A stretch of 64,000 nucleotides of DNA, from assembly GCF_011030405.1 (NCBI RefSeq), contig NZ_JAAJTJ010000010.1:1-64000 (forward strand), read 5' to 3'. Both the position numbers and the translations under genes were made by a program. The stretch comes from Parapedobacter sp. SGR-10 (GTDB taxonomy: Bacteria; Bacteroidota; Bacteroidia; Sphingobacteriales; Sphingobacteriaceae). This document shows positions 22,927 through 32,497 of this stretch, piece after piece; the stretch's first letter is position 1, and each line of letters opens with the position of its first letter. The notes under the pieces are model-generated. The model was not told where the DNA came from and did no database searches. It worked only from the letters and a program-made list of their open reading frames with translations.

Positions 22927-24645
22927 TCAATCTTCTCTAAAATTCACGATCCGATGAAACGTCAGATAATTCGAATTGTGATGGCTATCGGCTCCGCCAA
23001 TTCCATCGTCATAAGCTGTCCGGGAAACAAAAACGATGTCGGCCTGCTCGAATTGCCAATCCACATATTGAAATCCGTGATACAGCGTATCGGGATGAAA
23101 CAAAATCTCCTTTTTCACATCCCATTTTTTCAAGTCCTTGGAAGCAACGAGATACAGCTGATTTCGCACACGATCGAGCGGTATGACACCTTGATATTCC
23201 GGTTTGACATAGTTGGCCAATGAATAATAGGTATGACTTAGCGAATCATATCTTATCGTAAACTTCTTCATCCCGCCGGGGAAATCCCGAAAACCAGTCT
23301 TGGTATCAAAAGACAAGACCGTATTCGCCGAATCCAAATCTAAGACGGCCACCCGCTCCCTCTTTCTATCAAAAGTATGTATACGCACGATATCTTTTAT
23401 TCGACCATCTGGCGCAACCACGGCATTGCCCTCAATCCATCCCCTGCCATATCCGCCCAGATATTCCTTGGTCAAATAGGGCAAGGAATTGGAGAATGTC
23501 CAATTACCCGCATCCAGTAAATCTACACTATCGGGGGCCGACATCATGAATGGCCGATATTTGGTGGGCCATCTTTGTACCTCTCCAAAATTATCTTCCA
23601 TAGCTCTGTACACCCGTCCACCATGAAACACGACAGGAGTGGGTGCAGTATGAAACTTTCCTGCTTTCAATAGCCCGTTTTTTGAATCCGTGGGATTTGT
23701 CCATGTATATCCGTTGTCCGCAGACTTGCGAATGACGACTTCCTGATCATGTGCCTTGACCCCCAGCAAATAGACATTTCCGGCATGGTAAAATAAATTG
23801 GACATAGCAGCACCAACGATTTTTTGGAGAAATGTCCATGTTCTCCCTTTGTCTTCCGACCGAAATATTAAGGTCATTGGTAACCCGTCTTGCCGGGCCT
23901 CTTTATTAGGCCCAAAATAGTCGTGGGACGCCAGATAGGTACCATCCGGCAAGATACAGAGACTAGGCCCTCCGATATAGTACTTTTTGTATTTCGGCAC
24001 ATGGTTGATCGTGACGCCCGGCGGTTTGTCATGACTTATATTTCCTTTCAGCACCAAGGCAAACTCATCTATAGGTTTTCGCTGCGTAAATCCATAATTG
24101 AAGTCATCACCGCTCTTTGCAGACCACACGTATAACCTAAATATGATCTCACCCTGAAACCCGATATTTTTGAACAGGCTTATTTGCCACAAGCCTATAT
24201 CTTCATCAAGGCTTTTCGCGCTTCGCACTTCTTTGAGCGTAGAGAAATTGTTTCCATTGTCCAGACTGTACATCCATCGGTATTGAACAACAGCATTTTT
24301 AGGCAACAGTAAACTGGCAAAAAGATGGCTCAAAGAAACATATTGATCCGGTTTGGCCTTCAATACGACTTCAAGATAGTTATGCTGGTTGTAGGCCTCT
24401 TCAAAAGACTGCACAGCCCTGCTCTGGGCCAGAAAAGAAGCCTTTGATTTGGCTGTTCGTTGCAGAGCTCCGGCTCCTCTCCGGACCAAAGCGTATTCTA
24501 CCTTGGGATGGATATAGTTTGCCAGCTTAAATTCGGCCGTACCGTCTTCTCCGGGCTGAAATCTAAAATACGACAAGGTATCCTGTGCCTGAACTCCGTT
24601 AAAGCTCCACCACACCAAGCATAGCAAGCAAAATATGTTCTTCAT
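22927..24645 (-). CDS. BNR-repeat (sialidase-like) protein with N-terminal beta-sandwich, paralogue 2
   Basis: The 572-residue product has a Sec signal peptide (residues 1-20, ending V-Q-A-Q). Residues about 21-215 form an extra domain with Y-L-E-V-V-L-K-A-K-P, Y-R-W-M-Y-S-L-D-N-G-N-N-F-S-T-L and F-R-L-Y-V-W; the same domain stands alone in the gene at 54066-54710. Residues about 220-572 form the BNR propeller, with Y-Y-I-G-G-P-S-L, S-E-D-K-G-R-T-W and S-A-D-N-G-Y-T-W Asp boxes, F-H-T-A-P-T-P-V-V, G-W-I-E-G-N and Y-V-D-W-Q-F...H-N-S-N-Y-L-T-F-H-R-I. The arginine of the sialidase R-I-P motif is absent. It follows the DUF5017 gene with a one-base overlap and so is part of the PUL 1 operon. Confidence 0.8.
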   Translation of the reverse strand: MKNIFCLLCLVWWSFNGVQAQDTLSYFRFQPGEDGTAEFKLANYIHPKVEYALVRRGAGALQRTAKSKASFLAQSRAVQSFEEAYNQHNYLEVVLKAKPDQYVSLSHLFASLLLPKNAVVQYRWMYSLDNGNNFSTLKEVRSAKSLDEDIGLWQISLFKNIGFQGEIIFRLYVWSAKSGDDFNYGFTQRKPIDEFALVLKGNISHDKPPGVTINHVPKYKKYYIGGPSLCILPDGTYLASHDYFGPNKEARQDGLPMTLIFRSEDKGRTWTFLQKIVGAAMSNLFYHAGNVYLLGVKAHDQEVVIRKSADNGYTWTNPTDSKNGLLKAGKFHTAPTPVVFHGGRVYRAMEDNFGEVQRWPTKYRPFMMSAPDSVDLLDAGNWTFSNSLPYLTKEYLGGYGRGWIEGNAVVAPDGRIKDIVRIHTFDRKRERVAVLDLDSANTVLSFDTKTGFRDFPGGMKKFTIRYDSLSHTYYSLANYVKPEYQGVIPLDRVRNQLYLVASKDLKKWDVKKEILFHPDTLYHGFQYVDWQFEQADIVFVSRTAYDDGIGGADSHHNSNYLTFHRIVNFRED

Positions 24646-25595
24646 TATTCCGCCACGTTAATCGTTATCTCTTTCATGACTTTACTTCCGGCTACGGCAT
24701 CCTTTGCCACAAAAACGACTTTATATTCTCCGGGACTGTTGTAGCGAAATCCATATTCTTGCAATGGAGGATCTACTAAGCTTTTGATAGCCGTACCGAA
24801 ACTTGCCCCAAAGTTGGTGAATTTGGTAAAGTTCAACTTCTTGGAAATCGCCCAAGCGTTCAAAGTTGTTGCCGTATTTGCTGTGGTATTTGCCATCATA
24901 TTGATAGCCGGACCAAGTGTAGCTGATGTCGCAAGCCCGCCTCGGTTTGAGGCGATTCCATCCCGAATAAAAGTCCATGCAAAATCTGTATGTACCATGT
25001 AATTCGAGCTTGAAGCCGGACTTTCCCGCAACATATAAGCATTGCGTATCCTCCAGGTGCTATTGCCTCCATTTTCAGCTGTCGGCAAAGACAAGTAATG
25101 GAATGCGATATAAAAATCTTCACTCTCTTCAATATAAGCATTGATACTATGTGCTCCCGAAGGTGTCAGTATCTCCGCAGTGGGACCTATATCCGCTAGT
25201 GTAAAAGATTCAGTGACATCCTGCCAGGTCGCATTCTTAATATCTTCGACCGTATAGTTTCCGTTAAAATCATGAGAAATAACCACGCGAAGTTGATTGG
25301 ACTGATACCCTTCAAAAGAGTATATAGGATTGAATACAAAAGTGCCAAACCCAAACTTATAGTGGCTTTCAACAATATAATCTGATGAACTATAGTAGTC
25401 ATTCAATGGAAGCCCGGAATAGAATGTGATAATTCCCGGATTGCCCGAAAACGTGAAGACGACTGAATCTCCCACATGTATGCTTGTTTTTTCAACGGTG
25501 ACGTCAAAGCCATCCAATACGGAACTTTCCTCTTTGTCGCAAGACATAAATAGTCCTGCTATCATGATGATGAAGTAAAATTTATATGTTTTCAT
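24645..25595 (-). CDS. DUF5017 surface lipoprotein
   Basis: The 316-residue product starts M-K-T-Y-K-F and has a hydrophobic segment ending F-M-S-C-D-K, a lipobox at about residues 14-18, so it should be a surface lipoprotein. The mature part opens with V-T-V-E-K-T-S-I-H-V-G-D-S-V-V-F-T-F-S-G-N-P-G-I-I-T-F-Y-S-G, the characteristic opening of DUF5017, and ends with Y-K-V-V-F-V-A-K-D-A-V-A-G-S-K-V-M-K-E-I-T-I-N-V, a PKD-like closing strand. DUF5017 proteins are found after SusD genes in Bacteroidota and are thought to bind glycan at the cell surface; this role is inferred. It starts three bases before the SusD stop, and an upstream in-frame ATG at 25604 is possible. Confidence 0.82.
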   Translation of the reverse strand: MKTYKFYFIIMIAGLFMSCDKEESSVLDGFDVTVEKTSIHVGDSVVFTFSGNPGIITFYSGLPLNDYYSSSDYIVESHYKFGFGTFVFNPIYSFEGYQSNQLRVVISHDFNGNYTVEDIKNATWQDVTESFTLADIGPTAEILTPSGAHSINAYIEESEDFYIAFHYLSLPTAENGGNSTWRIRNAYMLRESPASSSNYMVHTDFAWTFIRDGIASNRGGLATSATLGPAINMMANTTANTATTLNAWAISKKLNFTKFTNFGASFGTAIKSLVDPPLQEYGFRYNSPGEYKVVFVAKDAVAGSKVMKEITINVAE

Positions 25596-25597
25596 TG

Positions 25598-27454
25598 TTA
25601 CCATCCTTTATTTTGTTTCAACTTAGGGTTTACAGCCATTTCATCCGACGGGATAGGCCAGCGCACGTCTCTTTCCGAATAACTATTGTAGGCGACCTTC
25701 GCATTTTTTTGATTGGCGTAATCCGGAGCCACATTGATTTGTGCCTGAATGATATCCATATTTTCCATAAACTTCCCCCACCGGACCAGATCGCTTTTAC
25801 GCAACAATTCAAATCCCAATTCTCTGGATCGTTCTTTCATAATGGCTGTATGGAACTTATCTGTGGATGAAATATCATCTGCCGAGAGGTCTGCATCGAT
25901 CCTTGCGGTCAAGGTGGCCGCTGCCGTAGCTCCGCTACCACCGCCTCCTGTGATCGTGATGGTTGGTGCAGATGAAAATTTGATCCCTCCGTTCAATATA
26001 CGAATGGTCTGCACTTGACCTCCGGAAATAATCGCTTCGGCTTTTGCCCGGATGCCGTCACCGGAAATAATGACGTTAGGTTTTGCGGTGTAACCACTGC
26101 CGGGATTCGTAACCGTGATCGTTTTTATGCTTTCTGACACACTGCTCTTGCCGTTCATATATTTTCCATACCCTCTTCTCCGTACGTCATTGACCATAGC
26201 GATGATATCGGTATCACTTCCATCGGGACCAAAGCGTCGGTTCTCTGCTTCGGCATACATGAGCAACACATCCGCATAGCGCAATATCGGGAAGTTCTGC
26301 GGCGTTCTGACCTCTCCTTTGGGCAGTAAAAGCTCATTGACCCTTCTGAATTTGCCACAATACCTCTCATAGATCTGTGTCGGTAAAAAATGTACGGTAT
26401 CGGCTTTGTTATTGTCTCTGTAATAAAATTCGGCTATGGTCCAGTCACGTCGCTGATCATTGGAATAGTAAGGATTTTCAGCCTGAAAATAATTGTAAAA
26501 ATTTTCGGTAGGATGCAGGTATCCCGGCGAATAGCCAATGGAAGGAGCTCCGCCGGAATTCATTCGGATACCGTTATTACGGCCGACCATACCACCGATC
26601 ACGTAAGTGGACGCGCCGTTTCCCCAAAATTCTACTTCGAAAATACTCTCTTTGGGATCATAGATGTCCTGCGCATAATTGATAAAAATCTGTTCATAAT
26701 CGTCGTTCAGTTCGTGCAATCCGGATGTAATGACTTTGTCCAACCAGTACGACGCTTTTTCATATTTGGAAATATCTTTCAATGGCTCTCCGGCCATGTG
26801 CAGGTACACTCGTCCAAGTATCCCCCATGCTGCAGACTTGGTCACCCTTCCACCGAAATTCACCTCTCCCATATCGGGCAACAGTCGCTGTGCTTCCTCC
26901 ATATCTGCCGTAATACTTTCATAGATCTGCTGTATACTCGCTTGCTCTACTTGCAACTCCGAAGTTTTTGCAGATTGGATCGATTGGGTAATCAAGGGAA
27001 CTTCGCCGAAATTGGAAACTAACATAAAGTAGAAATATCCTCTCAAAAAAAGTGCTTCACCTCTTATCTCCACTCTCTTGACCTGCTCGACACTATCTGT
27101 GATCTCCAAGTTTTCCAACAATAGATTAGCCCGGTTGATACCGCTATACAACGTCTGATAAAAACTTTTCACCTTTCCGTCTACGGTGGATGTATTGTAT
27201 CCGGCCACGCCCCTCAGCTCAGTCTCATTGCTACAAAACCCCTCATCAGTTTCCAATCCCATACGGGCCAGCATATTATTGCAATACAGGCTCTGGCTCG
27301 CCAAGGTAGAATACACGCCATTGAGTGCCGTTTGCAATTGCTTATCGGTCTGATAGTAGTTTTTGGGACTTAGGAAGTCCTCGGGATCCCGGTCTAATAT
27401 CTTATTGCAGGAAACCGTCAATAATAATATCGTGATATATAGTATATTCTTCAT
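25598..27454 (-). CDS. SusD/RagB family nutrient uptake outer membrane lipoprotein, PUL 1
   Basis: The 618-residue product begins M-K-N-I-L-Y-I-T-I-L-L-L-T-V-S-C, a lipoprotein signal. The N-terminal SusD-like domain carries Y-Y-Q-T-D-K-Q-L-Q-T-A-L-N-G-V-Y and L-F-L-R-G-Y-F-Y-F-M-L-V-S-N-F-G-E-V-P-L-I; the C-terminal RagB part has N-F-P-I-L-R-Y-A-D-V-L-L-M-Y-A-E-A and E-R-S-R-E-L-G-F-E. SusD proteins form the lid of a SusC transporter and bind the incoming glycan. Unusually, about 85 residues are inserted between these last two motifs (see the separate finding), with glycine-rich repeats such as G-S-G-Y-T-A-K-P-N-V and G-G-G-S-G-A-T-A-A-A-T-L. The gene starts just 11 bases after the SusC stop. 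Confidence 0.93.
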   Translation of the reverse strand: MKNILYITILLLTVSCNKILDRDPEDFLSPKNYYQTDKQLQTALNGVYSTLASQSLYCNNMLARMGLETDEGFCSNETELRGVAGYNTSTVDGKVKSFYQTLYSGINRANLLLENLEITDSVEQVKRVEIRGEALFLRGYFYFMLVSNFGEVPLITQSIQSAKTSELQVEQASIQQIYESITADMEEAQRLLPDMGEVNFGGRVTKSAAWGILGRVYLHMAGEPLKDISKYEKASYWLDKVITSGLHELNDDYEQIFINYAQDIYDPKESIFEVEFWGNGASTYVIGGMVGRNNGIRMNSGGAPSIGYSPGYLHPTENFYNYFQAENPYYSNDQRRDWTIAEFYYRDNNKADTVHFLPTQIYERYCGKFRRVNELLLPKGEVRTPQNFPILRYADVLLMYAEAENRRFGPDGSDTDIIAMVNDVRRRGYGKYMNGKSSVSESIKTITVTNPGSGYTAKPNVIISGDGIRAKAEAIISGGQVQTIRILNGGIKFSSAPTITITGGGGSGATAAATLTARIDADLSADDISSTDKFHTAIMKERSRELGFELLRKSDLVRWGKFMENMDIIQAQINVAPDYANQKNAKVAYNSYSERDVRWPIPSDEMAVNPKLKQNKGW

Positions 27455-27465
27455 CTTCAATAGTT

Positions 27466-30400
27466 TTAAAATGTACATTTGAACCCTAAAACAAAAGTCT
27501 TCTCTCTGGGATAGGCCGAATAATCAAAACCGGGGGTCAATATGGTGCGACCTACCGAAACCTCGGGATCCATACCCGAATAGTTTGTCCACGTTTTTAG
27601 ATTTTGGCCCGACACATACACCGATGCATTCGTCAGTTTCAATCTCTTGATCTGTCCAAGATTATAGGAAAGCATGATCGTTTTTAACCTCAGGAAAGAG
27701 CCGTCTTCGATCGTACGGGTAGAAAATCTTCCCGTGGGGCCCTGCCCACCTGTTCTGTACAATTCATTGGACGGATTGTCCATCGTCCAGCGGTCGATAT
27801 AGCTGGCATACTGGTTCAACCCGGGACGACCATAAATATTGCCCTCGAACATATCCCTATTGGCATTATACACCTTATTGCCGGCAGACCATTGAAAGAA
27901 AACGTCAAGCGATAGGTTTTTATAGGAAAACGTATTGTTAAAACCGCCGAAATGCTTCGGCAGGGCATTACCCATGACTATTCTATCCAATTCATTGACG
28001 ATACCGTCCTCATTCGTATCCACATATTTGATATCTCCGGGTTGAATGACATTGCGGGCATTGCCATTGGTCGGCAAATAGCTTTTCAACACATAATTGC
28101 CACCTACCACGTCAAAGTCTTCCACTTGGTAATTGCCATCCCACTGGTATCCGAAAAATTCAGCGGCAGAATGGCCTACCCGTGCCAGATACAACTGCGC
28201 ATTGCTCCAAGGAGCCGGAAATCCGACAAAGGATACCATCATGTTTTGATTGTCACTCAATTCCAGCACTTTGTTTCTATTGAAAGAAATATTGAAATCC
28301 GTACGCCAATTAAAATCCTTAAATACGTTCCAGTTGTAGTTTAGCGTCACTTCAATCCCCTCATTGCCCACCTTGCCGACATTTTTGAGAATAGTCGTGA
28401 AACCACTGCTCATAGGCACATTGGCATTGAGCAACAGGTCGTAAGTCGTCTTTTTATACAGGTCTACGGTCAGGTTGAGCTTATTTTTAAATAGCCCCAA
28501 ATCATACCCTATATCCAGTTGCCTCGTCGTTTCCCACTTCAGATCCTCATTGCCAAACCGATTGAACATGGCAGACTGCGCCGGCTCGGCATTGTTGAAT
28601 GAATAATAGGAATTGTAAGGGAAGCTCATGGACGACAGGTAAGCGAAGTCTCCTACCCTGTTATTTCCGGTAAGGCCATAACTGACCCGTATTTTGCTAT
28701 TGGAGATGGCTGTATTTTTAAGGAATTTCTCCTCGTGCATATTCCAAGCCAATGCTCCGGACGGAAAATAGCTCCATCTGTTATTTTTAGAGAATTTGGA
28801 AGAACCATCCGCTCTCATGGAGAAGGTGGCCATCAGACTTCTCTTATAATAATAGTTCAATCTTCCGAGAAACGACATCAAACCAAAGGACGAGGGTGTC
28901 GAGACCAGAGAATTGGCTTCTCCTTCGTCTAGCCCGGCTAAGCCTAGATCCTCATTTTCGATATTTTTGGCATGATAGCCTCTTCTGTCTGTCCGGACTT
29001 CCTGCATCGTAAAACCAACCAACCCATTTAGCCTGTGCTTCCAGTTGTAGCGTCTTTCATAGTTCAACAGGTTTTCATTCACCCAGCTACTCAGTTTAGT
29101 CTCATAAGTTGATCCATTCACACCAAGGATATTATCCGGAAACGCATACCCTTTGGACGTTTGCGAGTTATAAAATTCTTCGGCCAATGTGTTGGTATTG
29201 CTGAGACCTCCTCGTATGTTGATACTCCAATGGTCGGACAGCTTGTATATCAATCTCCCGTTGAAATGTGAGGTATTGACATATCTGTTCTTCGTCTCGT
29301 TGCGTGTAGACAAATAGGGATTGAAACGGGTATCATTAATGTCTGGATCAACAGGTTCGTCCATGAGGTCCAGTCCCGGCGAAACAGGCCGGGAACCCCA
29401 TATCTGATACATCAATTGGGTAGAATAAGGTTGGGAACTGGAGTTTCTCGGCGAGGAGGGGGATGCCCCGTAAGCCTGATCTCTACCGATATTCAAATTG
29501 AGGTTTAAAGACAGCCTGTCCGATATTTTCTGGTCCAGCTGGAAACGCCCTTGATATTTTTTGTAGCCCGAATTGATAATGATCCCCTGTTGGTCAAACA
29601 GGTTTCCGGAAATCATATACTTTGTATCGTTATTTCCTCCGGACAAACTCAAATTGTAATTCTGGACATTCCCCACATCAAACATCAAATCCTGCCAATC
29701 GATACGGTCTATTGTCTTATAGTCATCCAATGTCAATCCGGGATTGGTCAGATACAACGCCGAAGCAATGGTAGGCGATAGCTCCAGTTGATATTTGACA
29801 AACTCGTAAGGCTCCATCAGATCCAGCTTACGGGTGATGGAACTCAGCCCATAATAAGCGTTAAAATCTATTTTAGGTTTACCGACTTTCGCTTTTTTCG
29901 TTTCGATGATGACGACACCATTGGCTCCACGCGCACCATATATCGCTGTAGCCGAAGCGTCTTTCAAAATGGATATCGTCTCTATATCATTTGGACTGAT
30001 GATGGAATTTAACGTGCCTTCGACCGGGAATCCATCAATAACATATAAGGGTGAGTTTTCCTGTGTCAACGAATTTCCTCCCCGGACAACGATATTAAAG
30101 GCATCGCCCGGCTGTCCGTCATTTGAGGTGACCTGCACACCGGCCACCCTGCCGGCCAATGCCTGATCAAAATTGCCGACCGGAGCTTTTTGGAGTGCCC
30201 CGACATCCACTGTCGCGACGGAGCCTGTAAGATCTTCTTTGGTTGTCTGCCCATAACCGACGACTACCACATCTTCGATCTTTTCTTCCACAGGTTTCAA
30301 AACGACATTGATAATGCTACGTCCGCTGACGGCCTGCTCTTGCGAAGCATACCCGATAAAAGAATAGAGGATGGTATCACTCGGAGTGGCCGCAATACTG

Positions 30401-30900
30401 TAGTGACCTTTGTCATCCGTAAAGGCTTTAGCCGGTTTATTCTTCAAACCGATACTCACACCTTGCATGGGTTGATTGTCCACCGTCTGCACCTTACCGA
30501 CCACATTCGTTTGCTGACTTTTTGTTTTTGTGCCGGGCACTTCTTTGATCAGTGCCGTCTTGTGATCAGCATTCAAGATGACTTCGACGTCTATTCCTGC
30601 AAAACATTTTTCTATGACGTGTTTCAAGTCTGTATTTTGCTCATCCAATGTGACTACCCCTATCTTTCTGGACAGATTGGCATCCGCCATGAAATTGTAA
30701 CCCGTCTGCTTGGAAAGCTGATAAAAAACGGTCTTAAGAGGAGCTTTTACCACCTGAATACTTACTTTTTGGGCAAATGTCATAGCACTGGCCTGAAAGA
30801 ACGTGACTATCAAAAGAATAAAGCTAAGCTTCATAATGATGAGAGGTTTTAGAATACGATAAGATTTACCGCACCACAATGCGGTTATTTTTTTATACAT
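27466..30900 (-). CDS. SusC/RagA TonB-dependent transporter with STN signalling domain, PUL 1
   Basis: The 1144-residue product is an outer-membrane SusC-type transporter. After a signal peptide (about residues 23-43, ending T-F-A-Q) it has an STN domain (about 45-115: V-S-I-Q-V-V-K-A-P-L-K-T-V-F-Y-Q-L-S-K-Q-T-G), then a CarboxypepD_reg-like domain (about 130-205), the plug with V-V-V-G-Y-G-Q-T-T-K-E-D-L-T-G-S-V and L-Y-V-I-D-G-F-P, L-K-D-A-S-A-T-A-I-Y-G-A-R-G-A-N-G-V, and a barrel ending in aromatic V-L-G-F-K-C-T-F. An STN domain signals from the transporter to a FecR anti-sigma factor; the FecR gene is directly upstream and a sigma gene lies beyond it, so binding of the glycan should switch on this PUL. 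Confidence 0.94.
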   Translation of the reverse strand: MYKKITALWCGKSYRILKPLIIMKLSFILLIVTFFQASAMTFAQKVSIQVVKAPLKTVFYQLSKQTGYNFMADANLSRKIGVVTLDEQNTDLKHVIEKCFAGIDVEVILNADHKTALIKEVPGTKTKSQQTNVVGKVQTVDNQPMQGVSIGLKNKPAKAFTDDKGHYSIAATPSDTILYSFIGYASQEQAVSGRSIINVVLKPVEEKIEDVVVVGYGQTTKEDLTGSVATVDVGALQKAPVGNFDQALAGRVAGVQVTSNDGQPGDAFNIVVRGGNSLTQENSPLYVIDGFPVEGTLNSIISPNDIETISILKDASATAIYGARGANGVVIIETKKAKVGKPKIDFNAYYGLSSITRKLDLMEPYEFVKYQLELSPTIASALYLTNPGLTLDDYKTIDRIDWQDLMFDVGNVQNYNLSLSGGNNDTKYMISGNLFDQQGIIINSGYKKYQGRFQLDQKISDRLSLNLNLNIGRDQAYGASPSSPRNSSSQPYSTQLMYQIWGSRPVSPGLDLMDEPVDPDINDTRFNPYLSTRNETKNRYVNTSHFNGRLIYKLSDHWSINIRGGLSNTNTLAEEFYNSQTSKGYAFPDNILGVNGSTYETKLSSWVNENLLNYERRYNWKHRLNGLVGFTMQEVRTDRRGYHAKNIENEDLGLAGLDEGEANSLVSTPSSFGLMSFLGRLNYYYKRSLMATFSMRADGSSKFSKNNRWSYFPSGALAWNMHEEKFLKNTAISNSKIRVSYGLTGNNRVGDFAYLSSMSFPYNSYYSFNNAEPAQSAMFNRFGNEDLKWETTRQLDIGYDLGLFKNKLNLTVDLYKKTTYDLLLNANVPMSSGFTTILKNVGKVGNEGIEVTLNYNWNVFKDFNWRTDFNISFNRNKVLELSDNQNMMVSFVGFPAPWSNAQLYLARVGHSAAEFFGYQWDGNYQVEDFDVVGGNYVLKSYLPTNGNARNVIQPGDIKYVDTNEDGIVNELDRIVMGNALPKHFGGFNNTFSYKNLSLDVFFQWSAGNKVYNANRDMFEGNIYGRPGLNQYASYIDRWTMDNPSNELYRTGGQGPTGRFSTRTIEDGSFLRLKTIMLSYNLGQIKRLKLTNASVYVSGQNLKTWTNYSGMDPEVSVGRTILTPGFDYSAYPREKTFVLGFKCTF

Positions 30901-30947
30901 TTGAATTAGGATTTAATTTTACTATTTACAGTTAGTTATTAATTTAT

Positions 30948-31010
30948 CCTGCTGAAGCTTCACGCTTTACAGAACAGGAGTGCTCGCAACACTTCTGTTC
31001 TTTCAACAGG
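30948..31010. repeat. Long stem-loop between fecR and susC
   Basis: Outer arms CCTGCTGAA and TTCAACAGG and inner arms AGAACAGGAGTG and CACTTCTGTTCT pair with one mismatch each, giving a long stem between the end of fecR and the start of susC. It may be an attenuator or mRNA processing site that separates expression of the regulator from that of the transporter. Confidence 0.6.
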
Positions 31011-31029
31011 AATACATTATGCAATCAGT

Positions 31030-32196
31030 TTAATTATTTCTCTTGACAACTACCCTCCTTTCCTTGTTTTCAGTATTTATCTCAAATTTCACTTTATTCG
31101 TCATTTCCATGGTCTCCAACAGATGATTTAGGTTTCGGGTACGTAGGTAATTGCCTTGAAATTCTACCCCCGACATATCTCCCCTGTATTCGACCGCAAA
31201 TCCATACCACTTGGCCAGCTTCTTCATGATATCCTTAATATTTTCATTATTAAAGATAAAATACCCTTCCCTCCAAGCTTTTATATCGTCCACATCGATG
31301 TCGACCACTTGGATCTCTCCGCTATTCATCGCCGTCACGGACATCTGCCCCGGTTTTAGCAATGTACCCCGTGAATGGGCGGAATTTCCCTGTAACGATA
31401 CCCGCACACTACCTTCTACCAGAGCAGTTTTGACGGTTCTGTCTTCCTCGTAAGCACTTATATTGAATGCTGTACCCAATACTTCTACATCTTGGTGTCC
31501 AGACGAGACTATGAAAGGGATTTTTCGGGTATTTTTTGAAGAATAGCTTGGTTTTACTTCAAAGTAAGCTTCTCCGGCAAGTGCTACTTTTCTCTCTTTT
31601 TCGGAGAAATGCACAGGATAACGAAGTTTGGAAGCTGAACTCAGCCATACTTTGCTGCCATCCGGCAATACTACTGTATATTGGTTGCCCGTGGGTGTCT
31701 CTATGGTGTTGTAATGGTCCGTTAACTCACCTTTCCCTGCGTCTACTACCGTATAAAGCAGCTGTCCATCAGCAGTTTGGCTGATCTTTATACCGTGTTC
31801 TTCAGCTATCTCACCAATATTACCGTCTTGGATACGTACTTGGGTTCCATCCGCCAATGTCAAGACAGCAGAATTGGTTTCCGGCAACAGAACAGCGATA
31901 GGTGTGTTTTCCATTACGGCTTTATCTTCTGACCGAAAAAGAAGCCAACCCAACCCGACACAAATCATCAACGATGCCGCAATAGCTAGACGCGGCCAAA
32001 GACGTATAGCCTTCCTTTCCTCCAAAGACTCATGTAGCTTTTTCAGACCCATTTGATATTCTTCCTGTAATTCTTCAGATTTGAGATTCGAAGGAGGCGT
32101 TTTGTAGTTGAGATACCAACTCTCTACAATAGCCTTTTCCTTTGCACTGGCGGTACCGTCATTATACTTCTTAAGCAATTCCTCTGCTTTTTTCAT
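31030..32196 (-). CDS. FecR-type anti-sigma factor
   Basis: The 388-residue product is a typical Bacteroidota FecR. A cytoplasmic N-terminal segment (about residues 1-65, M-K-K-A-E-E-L-L-K-K-Y-N-D-G-T-A-S-A-K-E-K-A) binds the sigma factor, a single transmembrane helix follows (about 70-88), then the periplasmic FecR domain with E-T-P-T-G-N-Q-Y-T-V-V-L-P-D-G-S-K-V-W-L-S-S-A-S-K-L-R-Y-P and L-A-G-E-A-Y-F-E-V (about 165-215), and a C-terminal DUF4974 domain (about 310-385). It transmits the signal from the STN domain of the SusC encoded 130 bp downstream. The sigma factor gene is not adjacent, as usual, but about 1.05 kb upstream, beyond a toxin-antitoxin pair and a repeat element. Confidence 0.92.
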   Translation of the reverse strand: MKKAEELLKKYNDGTASAKEKAIVESWYLNYKTPPSNLKSEELQEEYQMGLKKLHESLEERKAIRLWPRLAIAASLMICVGLGWLLFRSEDKAVMENTPIAVLLPETNSAVLTLADGTQVRIQDGNIGEIAEEHGIKISQTADGQLLYTVVDAGKGELTDHYNTIETPTGNQYTVVLPDGSKVWLSSASKLRYPVHFSEKERKVALAGEAYFEVKPSYSSKNTRKIPFIVSSGHQDVEVLGTAFNISAYEEDRTVKTALVEGSVRVSLQGNSAHSRGTLLKPGQMSVTAMNSGEIQVVDIDVDDIKAWREGYFIFNNENIKDIMKKLAKWYGFAVEYRGDMSGVEFQGNYLRTRNLNHLLETMEMTNKVKFEINTENKERRVVVKRNN

Positions 32197-32306
32197 GCGC
32201 GTTTATAATGGTTAAAATTTACTGCGTTTATTAGGTAGACACGCGAGACAGAGGGAGGGGGTATAAAGAAATTGATTTTTTTATAGTTATCTATACACAT
32301 AAAGAA

Positions 32307-32478
32307 GGTGTCTAAAAGGCCTATTATGCCGTCATTTCGAGGAGGAACGACGAGAAATCTATGGTTAAGCAATTTTTCAACTTGTTGAAAATAAGTTAAT
32401 TAAAATTCATCCATAGATTTCTCTCTTCGTTCGAAATGACGATTAAATAAATTATCAGACCTTTTTAGACACCCCCTT
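32307..32478. mobile_element. MITE-like dispersed palindromic repeat, copy 2
   Basis: Outer arms GGTGTCTAAAAGG and CCTTTTTAGACACC enclose the inner palindrome that starts GTCATTTCGA (32331) and ends TCGAAATGAC (32440). The inner part matches the copy at 37327-37436 almost base for base on its right side (TTAATTAAAATTCATCC, then ATAGATTTCTCTCTTCG). It has no coding capacity. It lies between fecR and the PIN toxin gene. Confidence 0.7.
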
Positions 32479-32497
32479 AAAGCAGTGAGTGCCTCTT

